A stretch of 64,000 nt of DNA from Fimbriimonadales bacterium (lineage in GTDB: Bacteria; Armatimonadota; Fimbriimonadia; Fimbriimonadales; GBS-DC): contig AP024673.1 of NCBI GenBank assembly GCA_025998675.1, positions 647,221 through 711,220 of the forward strand, read 5' to 3'. This document shows positions 1-8,528 of the stretch, in pieces; the first letter of the stretch is position 1, and each line of letters begins with the position of its first letter. Made by a program: the position numbers and the translations under genes. Below the pieces are notes generated by a model, which saw only the letters and a list, made by a program, of their open reading frames with translations, did not search any database and had not been told where the DNA came from.

Positions 1-278
1 TTGACAAGCGCGCTGGCGGCTTTGAGGTAGCGCATCGCCAGCGCGCGCTCCAGCGTCAGCGATTTCTCGCGCGTGGTGAACCCGTCCGCCCACAGGTAGA
101 TACGCCCCACGCCTTCCAGCGGCGGGGGATACGCGACTCCGAACGGGGCAGGGGGCAACTCGTTCACCGCACCGACGCTCGGCGGCGGTACAGGCAGCGC
201 ATCGCCTGCGCTATTCGTCCAGCGCAGTAGCCCCCAGTCGTCGACCGTGCCCTCCGTGCGTATTTCCAAAAGGCTCAC
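1..278 (-). CDS. Partial hypothetical protein (5' end of a gene running off the window)
   Basis: The minus strand is open without a stop from the window edge to position 278, about 92 codons, with codon usage like the neighbouring genes. The readable N-terminus (VSLLEIRTEGTVDDWGLL) and a proline-rich stretch match no family I recognise. The GTG at 278 is the chosen start. A TTG further upstream in the same frame is possible, because a -10-like TATAGT lies near 318-323 on this strand. The gene is divergent from the propeller gene at 439. Function is unknown. Confidence 0.45.
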   Translation of the reverse strand, partial: MSLLEIRTEGTVDDWGLLRWTNSAGDALPVPPPSVGAVNELPPAPFGVAYPPPLEGVGRIYLWADGFTTREKSLTLERALAMRYLKAASALV

Positions 279-386
279 ATCCCTATTTTCGGTTTTTCGC
301 AAGCGAAAGTGCAGGGTACTATACCTCGCGGGCGTACTCTTCGAGAGGCTTTCCGTAGAATTCACCGCTTGTGTTATCAAAAATCC

Positions 387-416
387 TTGACAAGGCTTGC
401 TTGCAGGGGGTATTAT
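387..416 (+). promoter_or_regulatory. Sigma-70-type promoter of the secreted propeller gene
   Basis: TTGACA (387-392) and TATTAT (411-416) are separated by 18 bases. A GAAGGAG ribosome site follows before the ATG at 439. This is one of the few promoters here with a good -35 box and a real leader. Confidence 0.7.
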
Positions 417-438
417 CCTGTCAGTGAAGGAGCCTGCG

Positions 439-2583
439 ATGAAGGGATGGCTGATGTCGGTTGGTATGACGCGCTTGAGTAGCGCGCTGCGTATCGTCGT
501 GTTGTTGCTGGCTGTGTGCTTGCCCGTGCTGACCTGGTCTCAGGGAAGACCCGATGTGCTCTGGACGAAAGAGGGTTCGGAATTCTTCTCCGTCGCCTAC
601 TCGCCTGATGGACAAATCCTCGCCGCCAAAAGTAGCCATGGCATCCACCTGTATCGAACTTCGGATAACGCTTTGTTGAGAACACTGACTTGCGGCTCAT
701 CGGAACCCTCTCTCGCGTTTTCACCTGACGGACAATACATCGCTAGCTTTATTACTTACTATCAAGGCGGTACACAATATGGAATGATTGCTGTCTGGCG
801 CGTCTCAACGGGACGGATGGTTCATTTCTTCGAGATTGGCGGTTGGAGCGGAACCCCCCATATTGACTTCTCAGCAGATGGGCACTCCCTTATGATGTTT
901 CTGTTGGGAACTGGCGGCAGTTACAACAGTCGTTTTATGGTCTGGCGACTGTCAGACGGATTACTCCTGCGAGATACCTACCTTGCGAATATTTACTACC
1001 CCGAGGCTGCAGCCTTCTCACCCGACAAGCAGTATCTGGCGATTGCCGACTATGAAAGCAGACGGAGAGTCAAGATTTTCCGTGTCTCTGACGGCAGCCT
1101 CATTCGGTCGTGGGATCGTGATACCTATTCGGATAGCGCGTCTGCATCCTGTGTCGCTTTCTCTCCAGATGGACAGTATGTCGCTATCGGTGGAGGAAAT
1201 CGCTACTCGTCGAGGCGCGGTTATGTTGAGGTGTACCGCGTTTCAGATGGACGGCGCATGGGGACATACACGCATTACGACAACTACGATGGCAGCGATG
1301 TATCTGCATCCGTTACTTCAGTCGCCTACTCGCCCAGTGGACGCCTTGCCTCGGTGGGGATTCGCAGACAATCGTCGAGTACCGAAGTCTCCATACGCTT
1401 CTGGGACAACTACAATTACAGTACCGTGATTGTATCGGATCACACATGGGCAGACAACCCGAAAATTTGTTTCTCCCCCGACGGGCAGCATCTGGCGATT
1501 AGCGCAGGGCGCGGTCATGTGCTGCGCCTGTCGGACAACACCTTTGTGCATTCGTTCGGGGCTGAGGTGAATATCAACAGAGCCGCGCTCTCTCCCGATG
1601 GCGCGTGGCTGGCGACTTCAGGTCAGTCTGAAGTTCGTCTGTGGGATGTCGCCAGCGGCAACCTGGTGTTTTCGCTTGCGGAGGGGGCTTCCGATATTGC
1701 GATCTCTCCGAACGGTCAGTACCTGGCGACGGCGGGTTCAAGGGGAATAAAACTTCGTCGGGCGTCGGACGGTTCGCTGATACGCACCCTCTACGCGCCC
1801 TGGGTGCAGCGAGTCGCTTTCTCGCCCAACGGTCTCTACCTCGCTGCGGCTACCTCGTCTGCCGTTCAGCTATGGCGCATTGATGGTCTGCTGATGCGCA
1901 CGCTGGACACCTATCCCTTGAACACTAATGCAATCGCCTTTTCACCTGATGGTCAACTGCTAATGGCGGTTGGGAACCAGATACAGATCTGGCGTTTGAT
2001 GGACGGCACGCGGCTGCGCACGATTACGCTGGATGGCTGGATTCGGTGCGGCGTATTTTCGCCTGATGGGCAGTATATCGCCGTTGGGGACAAAATCAGC
2101 GACAGTCAGTCGAGTAGGCAGTTCGGGCGTGTGCATGTGTGGCGCGTGGCGGACGGCTCGCTCTACCGCACCTTCAGCGCGCATGTGGACGGCGTGAATG
2201 GGGTCGCCTTCAGCAGCGATGGGCGGTTCCTGATTTCCGCCAGCGACGACGCCACCATCAGTATCTCGCAGTTGTCCGACGGCGCGCTGATGCAGATTTA
2301 CGATCAGGACACTGCGTCGGGCGTTACTTCGCTTGCGACGGCGCCGCGCGCCCATCCGCTCTTCGCCTACACGCGCGGGGATGGCACGCTGGTCGTGGCG
2401 CGCTACCGCATCTGGGGCGACATCGACGGCGACGGCTGCGTCAACGACAACGACCTGATGCAGATACTGTTCGCTTTCGGGCAGACGGTTGACGGCGACG
2501 CTCCCGAGGACATCAGCAGGGACGGGGTGGTCGACGATTTAGACCTGCTGCTTATGCTGCTGTATTTCGGCAGTGGGTGCTGA
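439..2583 (+). CDS. Secreted WD40-like beta-propeller protein with C-terminal dockerin-like repeats
   Basis: The protein has 714 residues. It starts with a signal peptide or anchor (hydrophobic stretch around residues 18-34, ending near WSQG), so it is probably exported. The body repeats a blade pattern of the form 'VAFSPDGQYLA ... VWRVSDGSLIRT' about a dozen times, which is typical of WD40/YVTN propellers. The last ~55 residues hold two dockerin-type calcium loops (DIDGDGCVNDNDL and ISRDGVVDDLDL), and the chain ends in YFGSGC. The ATG at 439 is preceded by a GAAGGAG ribosome site and a clear promoter. The same C-terminal module ends three more secreted proteins at 59587-63714. Propellers of this type usually bind ligands or partners. 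No catalytic residues are evident, so the substrate is unknown. Confidence 0.8.
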   Translation: MKGWLMSVGMTRLSSALRIVVLLLAVCLPVLTWSQGRPDVLWTKEGSEFFSVAYSPDGQILAAKSSHGIHLYRTSDNALLRTLTCGSSEPSLAFSPDGQYIASFITYYQGGTQYGMIAVWRVSTGRMVHFFEIGGWSGTPHIDFSADGHSLMMFLLGTGGSYNSRFMVWRLSDGLLLRDTYLANIYYPEAAAFSPDKQYLAIADYESRRRVKIFRVSDGSLIRSWDRDTYSDSASASCVAFSPDGQYVAIGGGNRYSSRRGYVEVYRVSDGRRMGTYTHYDNYDGSDVSASVTSVAYSPSGRLASVGIRRQSSSTEVSIRFWDNYNYSTVIVSDHTWADNPKICFSPDGQHLAISAGRGHVLRLSDNTFVHSFGAEVNINRAALSPDGAWLATSGQSEVRLWDVASGNLVFSLAEGASDIAISPNGQYLATAGSRGIKLRRASDGSLIRTLYAPWVQRVAFSPNGLYLAAATSSAVQLWRIDGLLMRTLDTYPLNTNAIAFSPDGQLLMAVGNQIQIWRLMDGTRLRTITLDGWIRCGVFSPDGQYIAVGDKISDSQSSRQFGRVHVWRVADGSLYRTFSAHVDGVNGVAFSSDGRFLISASDDATISISQLSDGALMQIYDQDTASGVTSLATAPRAHPLFAYTRGDGTLVVARYRIWGDIDGDGCVNDNDLMQILFAFGQTVDGDAPEDISRDGVVDDLDLLLMLLYFGSGC

Positions 2584-2605
2584 CATCCTGTCGAGAGTGC
2601 TGTGT

Positions 2606-2647
2606 GCGCGCCGTTGGGCGGAAACGCCCAGCGGCGCGCGCTTTCTC
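2606..2647 (+). terminator. Rho-independent terminator after the propeller gene
   Basis: A 15-bp GC-rich stem (2606-2620 with 2625-2639, one G-U pair) closes a GAAA tetraloop and is followed by CTTTCTC. The T-run is short, so it may be a moderate terminator. Confidence 0.6.
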
Positions 2648-2662
2648 AAACTGCACTGTCTG

Positions 2663-2880
2663 TAGCCCGACCCCCCCTGTTCCTCTCCCGCGCGGTGGGT
2701 GGAGAGGGGTTGCTTATACCGATCGGCGGGTCAGAGTTCGCAAATCGCCGACGCCTGTAGCCCTCACCCCCTTTGTCCCCCTCTCCCAACGGGTTGGGAG
2801 AGGGGGAGAGCGCGTCGCGCACTGCCCGCACGGCTCCCCTCTCCCGCGCGGCGGGAGAGGGGCTGGGGGTGAGGGCTACA
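2663..2880. repeat. Cluster of GC-rich palindromic repeats (host copies)
   Basis: Three or more copies of a 'CCCTCACCCC...CCCTCTCCC-GCGC-GGGAGAGGGG' palindrome lie in both orientations between the propeller gene and the oxidase operon. The same family is scattered through the prophage. No gene is seen in 2584-3056 apart from these repeats, the terminator and the downstream promoter. Confidence 0.8.
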
Positions 2881-2956
2881 GCGCGCTCGGGTTTCGCTGC
2901 CCAGCGGGATAATTACGAACTTTGACTGCGCAGTTGGTATCAGTACACTTTCCCCC

Positions 2957-3025
2957 TTGACAAAGCCGTCGGAAGCATGGTATACTCCCCTCAGGCTATT
3001 AGACCTAAACGGTTCAATAGCCTGA
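2957..3025 (+). promoter_or_regulatory. Promoter of the oxidase operon with an inverted repeat at the transcript start
   Basis: TTGACA (2957-2962) and TATACT (2981-2986) are 18 bases apart. A 10-bp inverted repeat, TCAGGCTATT (2991-3000) with AATAGCCTGA (3016-3025), sits at the expected +1. It could be an operator or a 5' leader hairpin. Confidence 0.6.
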
Positions 3026-3056
3026 TTACACCCTGATAACTGATGGAGGCAACGCG

Positions 3057-3176
3057 ATGCGAGAGACTCAGGAGAGCTTTACGCCTACCGGCGCAGTGGC
3101 GTTTTTTATAACGATGGTTTTTGTGTATGCGCTCGTGTGGTTCGCAACCTACGGTGTGTTGCTCAAATGGAGGTGA
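3057..3176 (+). CDS. cbaD: ba3-type cytochrome c oxidase subunit IIa (small membrane subunit)
   Basis: A 39-residue protein (starts MRETQESFTPTGAVAF) with a short polar N-terminus and one transmembrane helix (about residues 12-34). It lies directly upstream of subunits II and I, as the tiny subunit IIa gene does in Thermus-type ba3 oxidases. GATGGAGG precedes the ATG. The helix is thought to substitute for a transmembrane segment missing from subunit II. Identification rests on size, topology and operon position. Confidence 0.8.
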   Translation: MRETQESFTPTGAVAFFITMVFVYALVWFATYGVLLKWR

Positions 3177-3180
3177 TTGT

Positions 3181-3627
3181 ATGGATCGGTTCGAGAAACG
3201 CGCGATGGCGTTGGCGTTGTCGCTGGTGTTGATGTTCTTCGGGCTTGTGGTATACGCGGCGAAAGGGTTGCAAGCAGACCTGCCGACCTGCCTGCCGAAT
3301 GCGCGCCTGTTCGATCGCGGGCGTCTGGTGGAAATCGGTCCCAATCGCTATCAGGTGGACGCCGTCGCGTTCATGTGGGGCTTCGACATGGGCACACTGA
3401 ACCAGATTAAGCTCCCGCGCGGCGCGGTGGTGGATTTTTATGTCACCAGCCGAGATGTGGTGCACGGGTATCACATCGACAAGACGCTGGTCAACCTCAA
3501 AGCGGTGCCAGGCGCGGTGACCTATTCGCGCGTCAAGTTCGACAGGGCAGGGGAGTACCAGATTATCTGCCACGAGTATTGCGGGCTGGGGCACCAGAAC
3601 ATGGCAGGTAAGGTGATTGTGGAGTAA
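3181..3627 (+). CDS. cbaB: ba3-type cytochrome c oxidase subunit II (CuA domain)
   Basis: The protein has 148 residues: one N-terminal membrane helix (about 8-27) and a periplasmic cupredoxin domain. The binuclear CuA ligands are visible as His95, Cys130, Cys134, His138 and Met141 (motif CHEYCGLGHQNM). It takes electrons from a periplasmic cytochrome c and passes them to subunit I. The start at 3181 follows the IIa stop by 4 bases. The length fits the short subunit II of ba3 (B-family) oxidases. Confidence 0.92.
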   Translation: MDRFEKRAMALALSLVLMFFGLVVYAAKGLQADLPTCLPNARLFDRGRLVEIGPNRYQVDAVAFMWGFDMGTLNQIKLPRGAVVDFYVTSRDVVHGYHIDKTLVNLKAVPGAVTYSRVKFDRAGEYQIICHEYCGLGHQNMAGKVIVE

Positions 3628-3638
3628 GGAGGCAAGCG

Positions 3639-5354
3639 ATGCAAGTCAAGGGAGCCACTCGGTTTATTCTTCTGAGCCAGCTGATTATCCCGTTCATCCT
3701 GCTTATTCTGGGCGTGCTTTTGGGATTGTATCAGGTGCTGGCGCGGGCGGGGATCATTCGCTCCGCAGATATTTTTGGCATCAACTACTATCAGGGACTG
3801 ACCCTGCACGGCGTGATTAACGCGATTGTGTTCACCACTTTCTTCGCGGTGGCGTTCGGGAATGCGATAATGATGCATCAGCTGAAGCGCCCCTTGAAGG
3901 TCGGCGTGCAGTGGGTCTCGTGGCTGCTGATGGTGGGCGGCACGCTGATGGCGGCGTGGGCGATGCTCACGGGGCGCGCGACGGTGCTGTACACCTTCTA
4001 CCTGCCGATGGTCGCGCACTGGACCTTCTATGTGGGCGCGACGCTGCTGCTCATCGGCTCGCTCGTGCCGTACTTTTTTGACTGGATTCCCAACACGCTG
4101 GCGTGGCGGCGCGAGAATCCGAAGGCGAAGTTGCCCTTGGCGGTGCTGGGCAACCTGGTGAACTTCACGCTGTGGTTCCTGATTATCCTACCGCTGGCGG
4201 TCACAGTGCTGTTCCAGATGTTGCCGATGTCGCTGGGGCTTTCGAGCGAGGTGAACCCGCTGCTCTCGCGCACGCTGTTCTGGTTCTTCGGGCATGCGCT
4301 GGTCTATTTCTGGCTGCTGCCATCGTACATCATGCTCTACACCATGCTGCCGAAGCTGGCAGGCGGCAAGCTCTACTCAGACCCCGCCGCGCGGCTGGCG
4401 TTCCTGCTGTTCCTGCTGTTCTCGATTCCTGTTGGGCTGCACCACCAGTATACCGAGGGCGGCTTGAGCAGCGGCTGGAAACTCTGGCAGGCGTTCCTGA
4501 CCTTCATGGTCGCGCTGCCGAGCTTTATCACGGCGTTTACGGTTGCTGCGTCGCTGGAGCATGGAGCGCGGCAAAATGGCGGTCAGGGGCTGTTCGGCTG
4601 GTGGGGCAAGCTGCCGTACTGGAGCAAGGAAGGCGACAGGTGGCTCTTTGCCTACTTCATCTCGGGGCTAATCCTGTTCCTGTTCGGCGGCATCACAGGC
4701 ATTATTAACGCATCGTACAGCCTTAACCTGATTGTGCATAACACGGCATGGATTGTCGGGCACTTCCACACGACAGTCGGTGGGTTGGTTGCCCTGAGCT
4801 TTCTGGGCATGACGCTCTATCTGGTGGCGCAACTGCGCGGGGTAGAGATAAAGGCGAAACCGTTCGCGCTCGCGGCGCCGTACCTGTGGATGCTGGGCTT
4901 CGTGATTTTTGAGATTGCGCTCTCTATTACGGGGCTGCAGGGCGCGCCACGCCGCAGCAATATCGGCATCAGCTACCTGGATCCCACCAACGAACTGCTC
5001 TACCGTCCCGACTGGCTTTTCTGGTCGCATGTGGGCGCGCTGGGCGGCACACTGGCGGTTGTGGGGTTCCTGAGCTATCTGGTCTCGTTCGTGGGCACGC
5101 TGTTTGCCAAACCCGTGCGCGCGTCTCAAATAGACTTCCCAATCGCGGAAGCCGTACACGACGCGCCGACGCCGCTGGTGGTGAACCTCCGTCCGTGGGT
5201 GACCGCGACGCTCGCGCTGATTGCGGTCTCCTATACCTACCCTGTGTACGAATCGATGACGCGGGGCATCATCACCAAATCGCCCGGCTACCAGAGCATC
5301 GAGAACAACCTCGTGCCTCAGCAGACGCTGCGGGAGCAAACGAAACTGCCATGA
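3639..5354 (+). CDS. cbaA: ba3-type cytochrome c oxidase subunit I (haem-copper catalytic subunit)
   Basis: The protein has 571 residues and about 13 predicted membrane helices. Haem and CuB ligands are in place: His57 (LHGVINA), His219 with the cross-linking Tyr223 (GHALVYFWLLP), His268/His269 (GLHHQYTEGG), His367, and His375/His377 (VGHFHT). It reduces oxygen to water and pumps protons in the cytoplasmic membrane. The sequence follows the B-family (Thermus ba3) pattern. AAGGAGG precedes the ATG, and the gene overlaps the downstream SCO gene by 4 bases. A high-affinity B-type oxidase would suit a thermophile in low-oxygen hot water (inference). Confidence 0.93.
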   Translation: MQVKGATRFILLSQLIIPFILLILGVLLGLYQVLARAGIIRSADIFGINYYQGLTLHGVINAIVFTTFFAVAFGNAIMMHQLKRPLKVGVQWVSWLLMVGGTLMAAWAMLTGRATVLYTFYLPMVAHWTFYVGATLLLIGSLVPYFFDWIPNTLAWRRENPKAKLPLAVLGNLVNFTLWFLIILPLAVTVLFQMLPMSLGLSSEVNPLLSRTLFWFFGHALVYFWLLPSYIMLYTMLPKLAGGKLYSDPAARLAFLLFLLFSIPVGLHHQYTEGGLSSGWKLWQAFLTFMVALPSFITAFTVAASLEHGARQNGGQGLFGWWGKLPYWSKEGDRWLFAYFISGLILFLFGGITGIINASYSLNLIVHNTAWIVGHFHTTVGGLVALSFLGMTLYLVAQLRGVEIKAKPFALAAPYLWMLGFVIFEIALSITGLQGAPRRSNIGISYLDPTNELLYRPDWLFWSHVGALGGTLAVVGFLSYLVSFVGTLFAKPVRASQIDFPIAEAVHDAPTPLVVNLRPWVTATLALIAVSYTYPVYESMTRGIITKSPGYQSIENNLVPQQTLREQTKLP

Positions 5355-6031
5355 AAGCCTTGCGACTTGCTGGATACCTCCTGTCATTCGCGCTGGGATG
5401 CCCTGCCTTCGGGCAGGGCGTCCCGCCCAACCTGAGCCGCGTGCTGGGCACACAGCTGCCCGATGTGAAGTTCGTGGACACGCAGGGGCGAGCCTTTACA
5501 CTCAGCGAGCTGAAGGGCAGACCCGTTATCCTCAGCCCCATCTATGCAGGATGCCCCAGCGCCTGCATCGTCATCAGTCGCAGTGTCAACAAATCGCTCT
5601 CAAGATTAAACTTAAGTGCTGAAACTTATACAGTCTTGAGCTTTTCCTTTGACCCGAAGGAGACCGTCGCCGATATGAAAAGTTTTCAGCAAAAACATCA
5701 ACTTAACGCTCGGAACTGGAGAATCGCCTGCGTGCCCGACGATGAGGCGCTGTTTCAACTGCTGGACGCCATCGACTTCCGTTTCACCTATGTCTCGGAG
5801 CAGGTGAAAGACCACCCCAACCTGCTGGTCTTTCTGGACAGCGAGGGGGTGATAAGGCACTATGAGTTTGGCTTGGAGTTTACGCCTGAGCAGCTGGCGC
5901 GGGGCTTGCGTATCGCGCGCGGCGAATATACGCTCTGGGAGCGTGTCAGCGACTGGATTTTCCCTATCGGCGCGCTGGGCGTGCTGACCACAGGCGCCTG
6001 GATTATGCTCACGGGGCGGCGCAGGCAATGA
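5351..6031 (+). CDS. SCO1/SenC-type copper chaperone for CuA assembly
   Basis: The protein has 226 residues with a signal peptide (MKALRLAGYLLSFALGCPAFGQG), a thioredoxin-fold SCO domain and a C-terminal membrane helix (about 200-220). The copper/redox site is CPSAC (Cys68, Cys72), with the partner His155 in VKDHPNLLVF. SCO proteins deliver copper to the CuA centre of subunit II. Overlap with the subunit I stop (ATGA) shows translational coupling, so all four genes form one operon. A C-terminal anchor in addition to the signal peptide is a common variant in SCO proteins of Gram-positive-like and thermophilic lineages. Confidence 0.9.
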   Translation: MKALRLAGYLLSFALGCPAFGQGVPPNLSRVLGTQLPDVKFVDTQGRAFTLSELKGRPVILSPIYAGCPSACIVISRSVNKSLSRLNLSAETYTVLSFSFDPKETVADMKSFQQKHQLNARNWRIACVPDDEALFQLLDAIDFRFTYVSEQVKDHPNLLVFLDSEGVIRHYEFGLEFTPEQLARGLRIARGEYTLWERVSDWIFPIGALGVLTTGAWIMLTGRRRQ

Positions 6032-6049
6032 GTATATTCAGGTCAGTGG

Positions 6050-6055
6050 TATAAT
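6050..6055 (+). promoter_or_regulatory. -10 element of the Rrf2 regulator gene
   Basis: GGTATAAT lies 31 bases before the ATG at 6087, and GAGGAG precedes the start. Unlike many genes here, this transcript should have a leader. Confidence 0.55.
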
Positions 6056-6086
6056 TTAGTTGAATGGTTGCGAGGAGTGAATTGGT

Positions 6087-6563
6087 ATGACGAAGCTACT
6101 GGACTTGGGAGCGCGGACAGATTATGCGGTGAAAGCGCTGGCGTTGTTAGCGCACCGCGGCGAAGGCGCAATCGTCACGGTCAAGGAACTGGCGGAGGAG
6201 ACAGGTATTTCCCAGCACTTCCTCTACAATATTTTCGATGACCTGGCAAAAGCGGGGATTGTGCGCTCTTTTCGCGGGGTGAAGCGAGGGTTCGCGCTCT
6301 GCCGCCCGCCCGAGGAGATTAGCTTCTACGATATTGTGTCGGCGGTGGAGGGGCTGATTGAGAAGCCGCACTGTCTGCTGGATCGGGGTCGGGTCTGTTC
6401 GGCGACAAACCCCTGCGCGGCGCACTTTTTCTGGGTCGGCTTGCGAGACTACGCGGAGCAGTCGATGCGCGAGTTGACGCTGGCGCAAATCGCACGCAAG
6501 ACGCCGTTCACGCGGGACGGTAGCGACGGAACGCAATTACGCCCTGCGAGTAGACGCCCTTGA
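6087..6563 (+). CDS. Rrf2-family transcription regulator with Fe-S-type cysteines
   Basis: The protein has 158 residues with an N-terminal winged helix (GISQHFLYNIFDDL is the recognition region, about 40-53). Cys96, Cys104 and Cys110 are spaced like the Fe-S cysteines of NsrR/IscR but with a wider first gap. It probably senses nitric oxide, oxygen or Fe-S status. The position directly after the oxidase/SCO operon suggests respiratory genes as targets (inference). The C-terminal ~20 residues look non-conserved and overlap the 3' end of the convergent gene at 6508 by 56 bases. Confidence 0.85.
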   Translation: MTKLLDLGARTDYAVKALALLAHRGEGAIVTVKELAEETGISQHFLYNIFDDLAKAGIVRSFRGVKRGFALCRPPEEISFYDIVSAVEGLIEKPHCLLDRGRVCSATNPCAAHFFWVGLRDYAEQSMRELTLAQIARKTPFTRDGSDGTQLRPASRRP

Positions 6564-7515
6564 CCACGAACTCGACGCCTTCTTTCTGGGCAGTGCGCGG
6601 CGTCTGACGGTGCGCCCACTGGGCTCCAATCACCACCGCCAGGGTTTCGAACCCTGCGCGGCGCAGCACTTCCGCCCGTCGCCTCGCGCGTTGTACATCG
6701 TAGCGGTCGACTTTCACAGAAATCTCCGCCAGCACGACACGATTGTCCTTCCACCAGATGAGGTCTGCCTCCAGGGGGTCGTCCGCCTCGCTGATGTCCT
6801 CATCGAGCAGACCTGCCTGATCGAGCCAGAGCAACACCTGATTGCGGACGGCTGAGTCTTCTCTGGGCGAGCCGCCCTGTCCGTAGCCGAAGATGCGTCT
6901 CGCCCGCCGCACAACACTGCGCTCGTAATCTTCGCCCTTGCGTCGGGCAATCTCCCCCTGCTGCCAGTTGCGCTGCTCCTCGACCATTTCGCGGAGTTCT
7001 GCCACCATCCGATCTAGCCTATCTATTCGCTCGTCCACCTGATTGAACCGTTGTTCAGTAGTCTGTTCCAATCGGTCAACACGCGCCTCTACTCGGTCAA
7101 AACGCTCGTCTACCCGATTGAACCGTTGTTCAGTAGTCTGTTCCAATCGGTCAACACGCGCTTCCACTCGGTCAAAACGCTCGTCTACCCGATTGAACCG
7201 CTGTTCGGTAGTCTGTTCCAATCGGTCAACACGCGCCTCTACTCGGTCAAAACGCTCGTCTACCTGATTGAACCGCTGCTCAGTCGCCTGTGCGTTTTGC
7301 TGGATGAGAGACGCAAGCGCATCGATTTTTTCAGGAACCTGAAGCAGCGCGTCGGTCATTACCGCTTTGCGCAGGGTATCCTGCAGATTGGAATCGGACA
7401 ACAGCCGCCGCAGGGTACGGCTGGTCAGAAACGCGCGCGCGAACTCCAGCTGAAGGTCTTCATCTTCCTCCAGCAGGTTCACAAAATCCTGTATCAGCTC
7501 GCGGGCGCGGGACAC
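6508..7515 (-). CDS. Coiled-coil protein with C-terminal DUF3782/PD-(D/E)XK-like domain
   Basis: The protein has 335 residues. An N-terminal helical region (1-75) is followed by a long coiled coil built from repeats of 'TTEQRFNRVDERFDRVEARV' type. The C-terminal ~140 residues resemble archaeo-eukaryotic-type nuclease folds: GEDYERSVVRRARRIFG, then EADLIWWKDNRVVLAEISVKV, where D and E-x-S/K could be active-site residues. Proteins of this build (DUF3782) are common in thermophiles and cyanobacteria, and their function is unknown. The start is GTG at 7515, only 6 bases after a TATAAT, implying a leaderless message. Repeat number probably varies between strains. Confidence 0.7.
   Translation of the reverse strand: MSRARELIQDFVNLLEEDEDLQLEFARAFLTSRTLRRLLSDSNLQDTLRKAVMTDALLQVPEKIDALASLIQQNAQATEQRFNQVDERFDRVEARVDRLEQTTEQRFNRVDERFDRVEARVDRLEQTTEQRFNRVDERFDRVEARVDRLEQTTEQRFNQVDERIDRLDRMVAELREMVEEQRNWQQGEIARRKGEDYERSVVRRARRIFGYGQGGSPREDSAVRNQVLLWLDQAGLLDEDISEADDPLEADLIWWKDNRVVLAEISVKVDRYDVQRARRRAEVLRRAGFETLAVVIGAQWAHRQTPRTAQKEGVEFVVKGVYSQGVIAFRRYRPA
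7042..7266 (-). repeat. Three tandem 75-bp coding repeats (25-residue coiled-coil unit)
   Basis: Units begin at 7042, 7117 and 7192, a period of exactly 75 bases, and are almost identical. A partial fourth begins at 7267. They encode a 25-residue heptad-type unit in the gene at 6508-7515. Confidence 0.9.
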
Positions 7516-7521
7516 CGCCGT

Positions 7522-7527
7522 ATTATA
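7522..7527 (-). promoter_or_regulatory. -10 element giving a leaderless start at 7515
   Basis: GGTATAAT on the minus strand ends 6 bases before the GTG at 7515. Transcription should begin at or next to the start codon. There is no ribosome site. Confidence 0.6.
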
Positions 7528-7529
7528 CC

Positions 7530-8528
7530 TTATTCAGTGCTTTTCCCCTGGAACGCCATCCGCGCGCGTACCGCCTCGCCAACCTGTTCGATGGGGTGCT
7601 GCGCGCTGGCTTGCTCGAGCGCGTGAAACACGGGACGCCCTGCGAGGTTTTCCAGAATCCACTCGCGGGCGAATGCGCCCGTCTGGATTTCGTGCAGAAT
7701 CTGGCGCAGGGTCTCGCGTGTATGCGTGTCGACAATCCGCGCGCCGCGCGTCAGTGCGCCGTAGTGTGCCGTGTCGGAGATGGCGAACTCCATCCCGCGA
7801 ATGCCGCTTTCGTAAATCAGGTCCGTAATCAGCTTCAGCTCGTGCAGGCATTCGAAGTAGGCGACTTCGGGTGTGTAGCCCGCTTCGACCAGCGTCTCAA
7901 AAGCAGCGCGTATCAGCGCGGGCACACCGCCGCACAGCACCGCCTGCTCGCCGAACAGGTCGCACTCACACTCCTCGCGGAAGGTGGTCTCATAGACGCC
8001 CGCGCGCGTCCCACCCAGCGCCCGTGCGTAGGCAAGCGCAATCCCCTTCGCCTCGCCCGTGTAGTTCTGATGAACCGCGATCAGACACGGCGCGCCGTGC
8101 CCCTGCAGGAACAGACGGCGCAGCTGGGGACCGACCGCTTTCGGCGAGACCATAAACACATCGATGTCCTCAGGAGGCGTTATCTGCCCGAAGTGAATGT
8201 TGAACCCGTGCGCGAAGCCGAGCGCGTGCCCAGTGCGCAGATGGGGCGCAATCTGCTCGGCGTACAGGCGCGGCTGCTGCTCGTCGCTGACCAGCAACAT
8301 CAGCACATCGGCGCGAGCGACCGCCTCCGCAACAGGAGCGACGGGAAAGCCGTCCGCCTGCGCGCGCTCCCACGAGAGTCCCTGTCGTGCGCCGATGAGT
8401 ACCTGTAGCCCGCTGTCGCGCAGATTCTGCGCCTGTGCGCGTCCTTGGGAACCGTACCCGATGATGGCAATCGTTCGATCCTGCAACGGCGTCAGGGGCG
8501 CGTCTGCTTCCGTGTAGACCTGTGCCAT
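7530..8528 (-). CDS. ilvC: Ketol-acid reductoisomerase (class I)
   Basis: The protein has 332 residues, the normal class I length. The Rossmann motif GYGSQG (24-29) binds NADPH. Family blocks are present: [26 protein letters not shown], and the magnesium-binding [17 protein letters not shown] and [19 protein letters not shown]. It catalyses the isomerisation and reduction step in valine and isoleucine synthesis. The ATG overlaps the stop of the upstream YbbR-like gene by one base (TGATG), so the two are co-transcribed. No other ilv genes are nearby. Confidence 0.95.
   Translation of the reverse strand: MAQVYTEADAPLTPLQDRTIAIIGYGSQGRAQAQNLRDSGLQVLIGARQGLSWERAQADGFPVAPVAEAVARADVLMLLVSDEQQPRLYAEQIAPHLRTGHALGFAHGFNIHFGQITPPEDIDVFMVSPKAVGPQLRRLFLQGHGAPCLIAVHQNYTGEAKGIALAYARALGGTRAGVYETTFREECECDLFGEQAVLCGGVPALIRAAFETLVEAGYTPEVAYFECLHELKLITDLIYESGIRGMEFAISDTAHYGALTRGARIVDTHTRETLRQILHEIQTGAFAREWILENLAGRPVFHALEQASAQHPIEQVGEAVRARMAFQGKSTE

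Noticed and set aside
413-724. Open frames opposite the first propeller gene
   Set aside because: They lie entirely within a well-supported gene with signal peptide and blades, and lack motifs or ribosome sites.
7042-7266. Possible CRISPR array
   Set aside because: The 75-bp repeats are contiguous without spacers and are translated as coiled coil.
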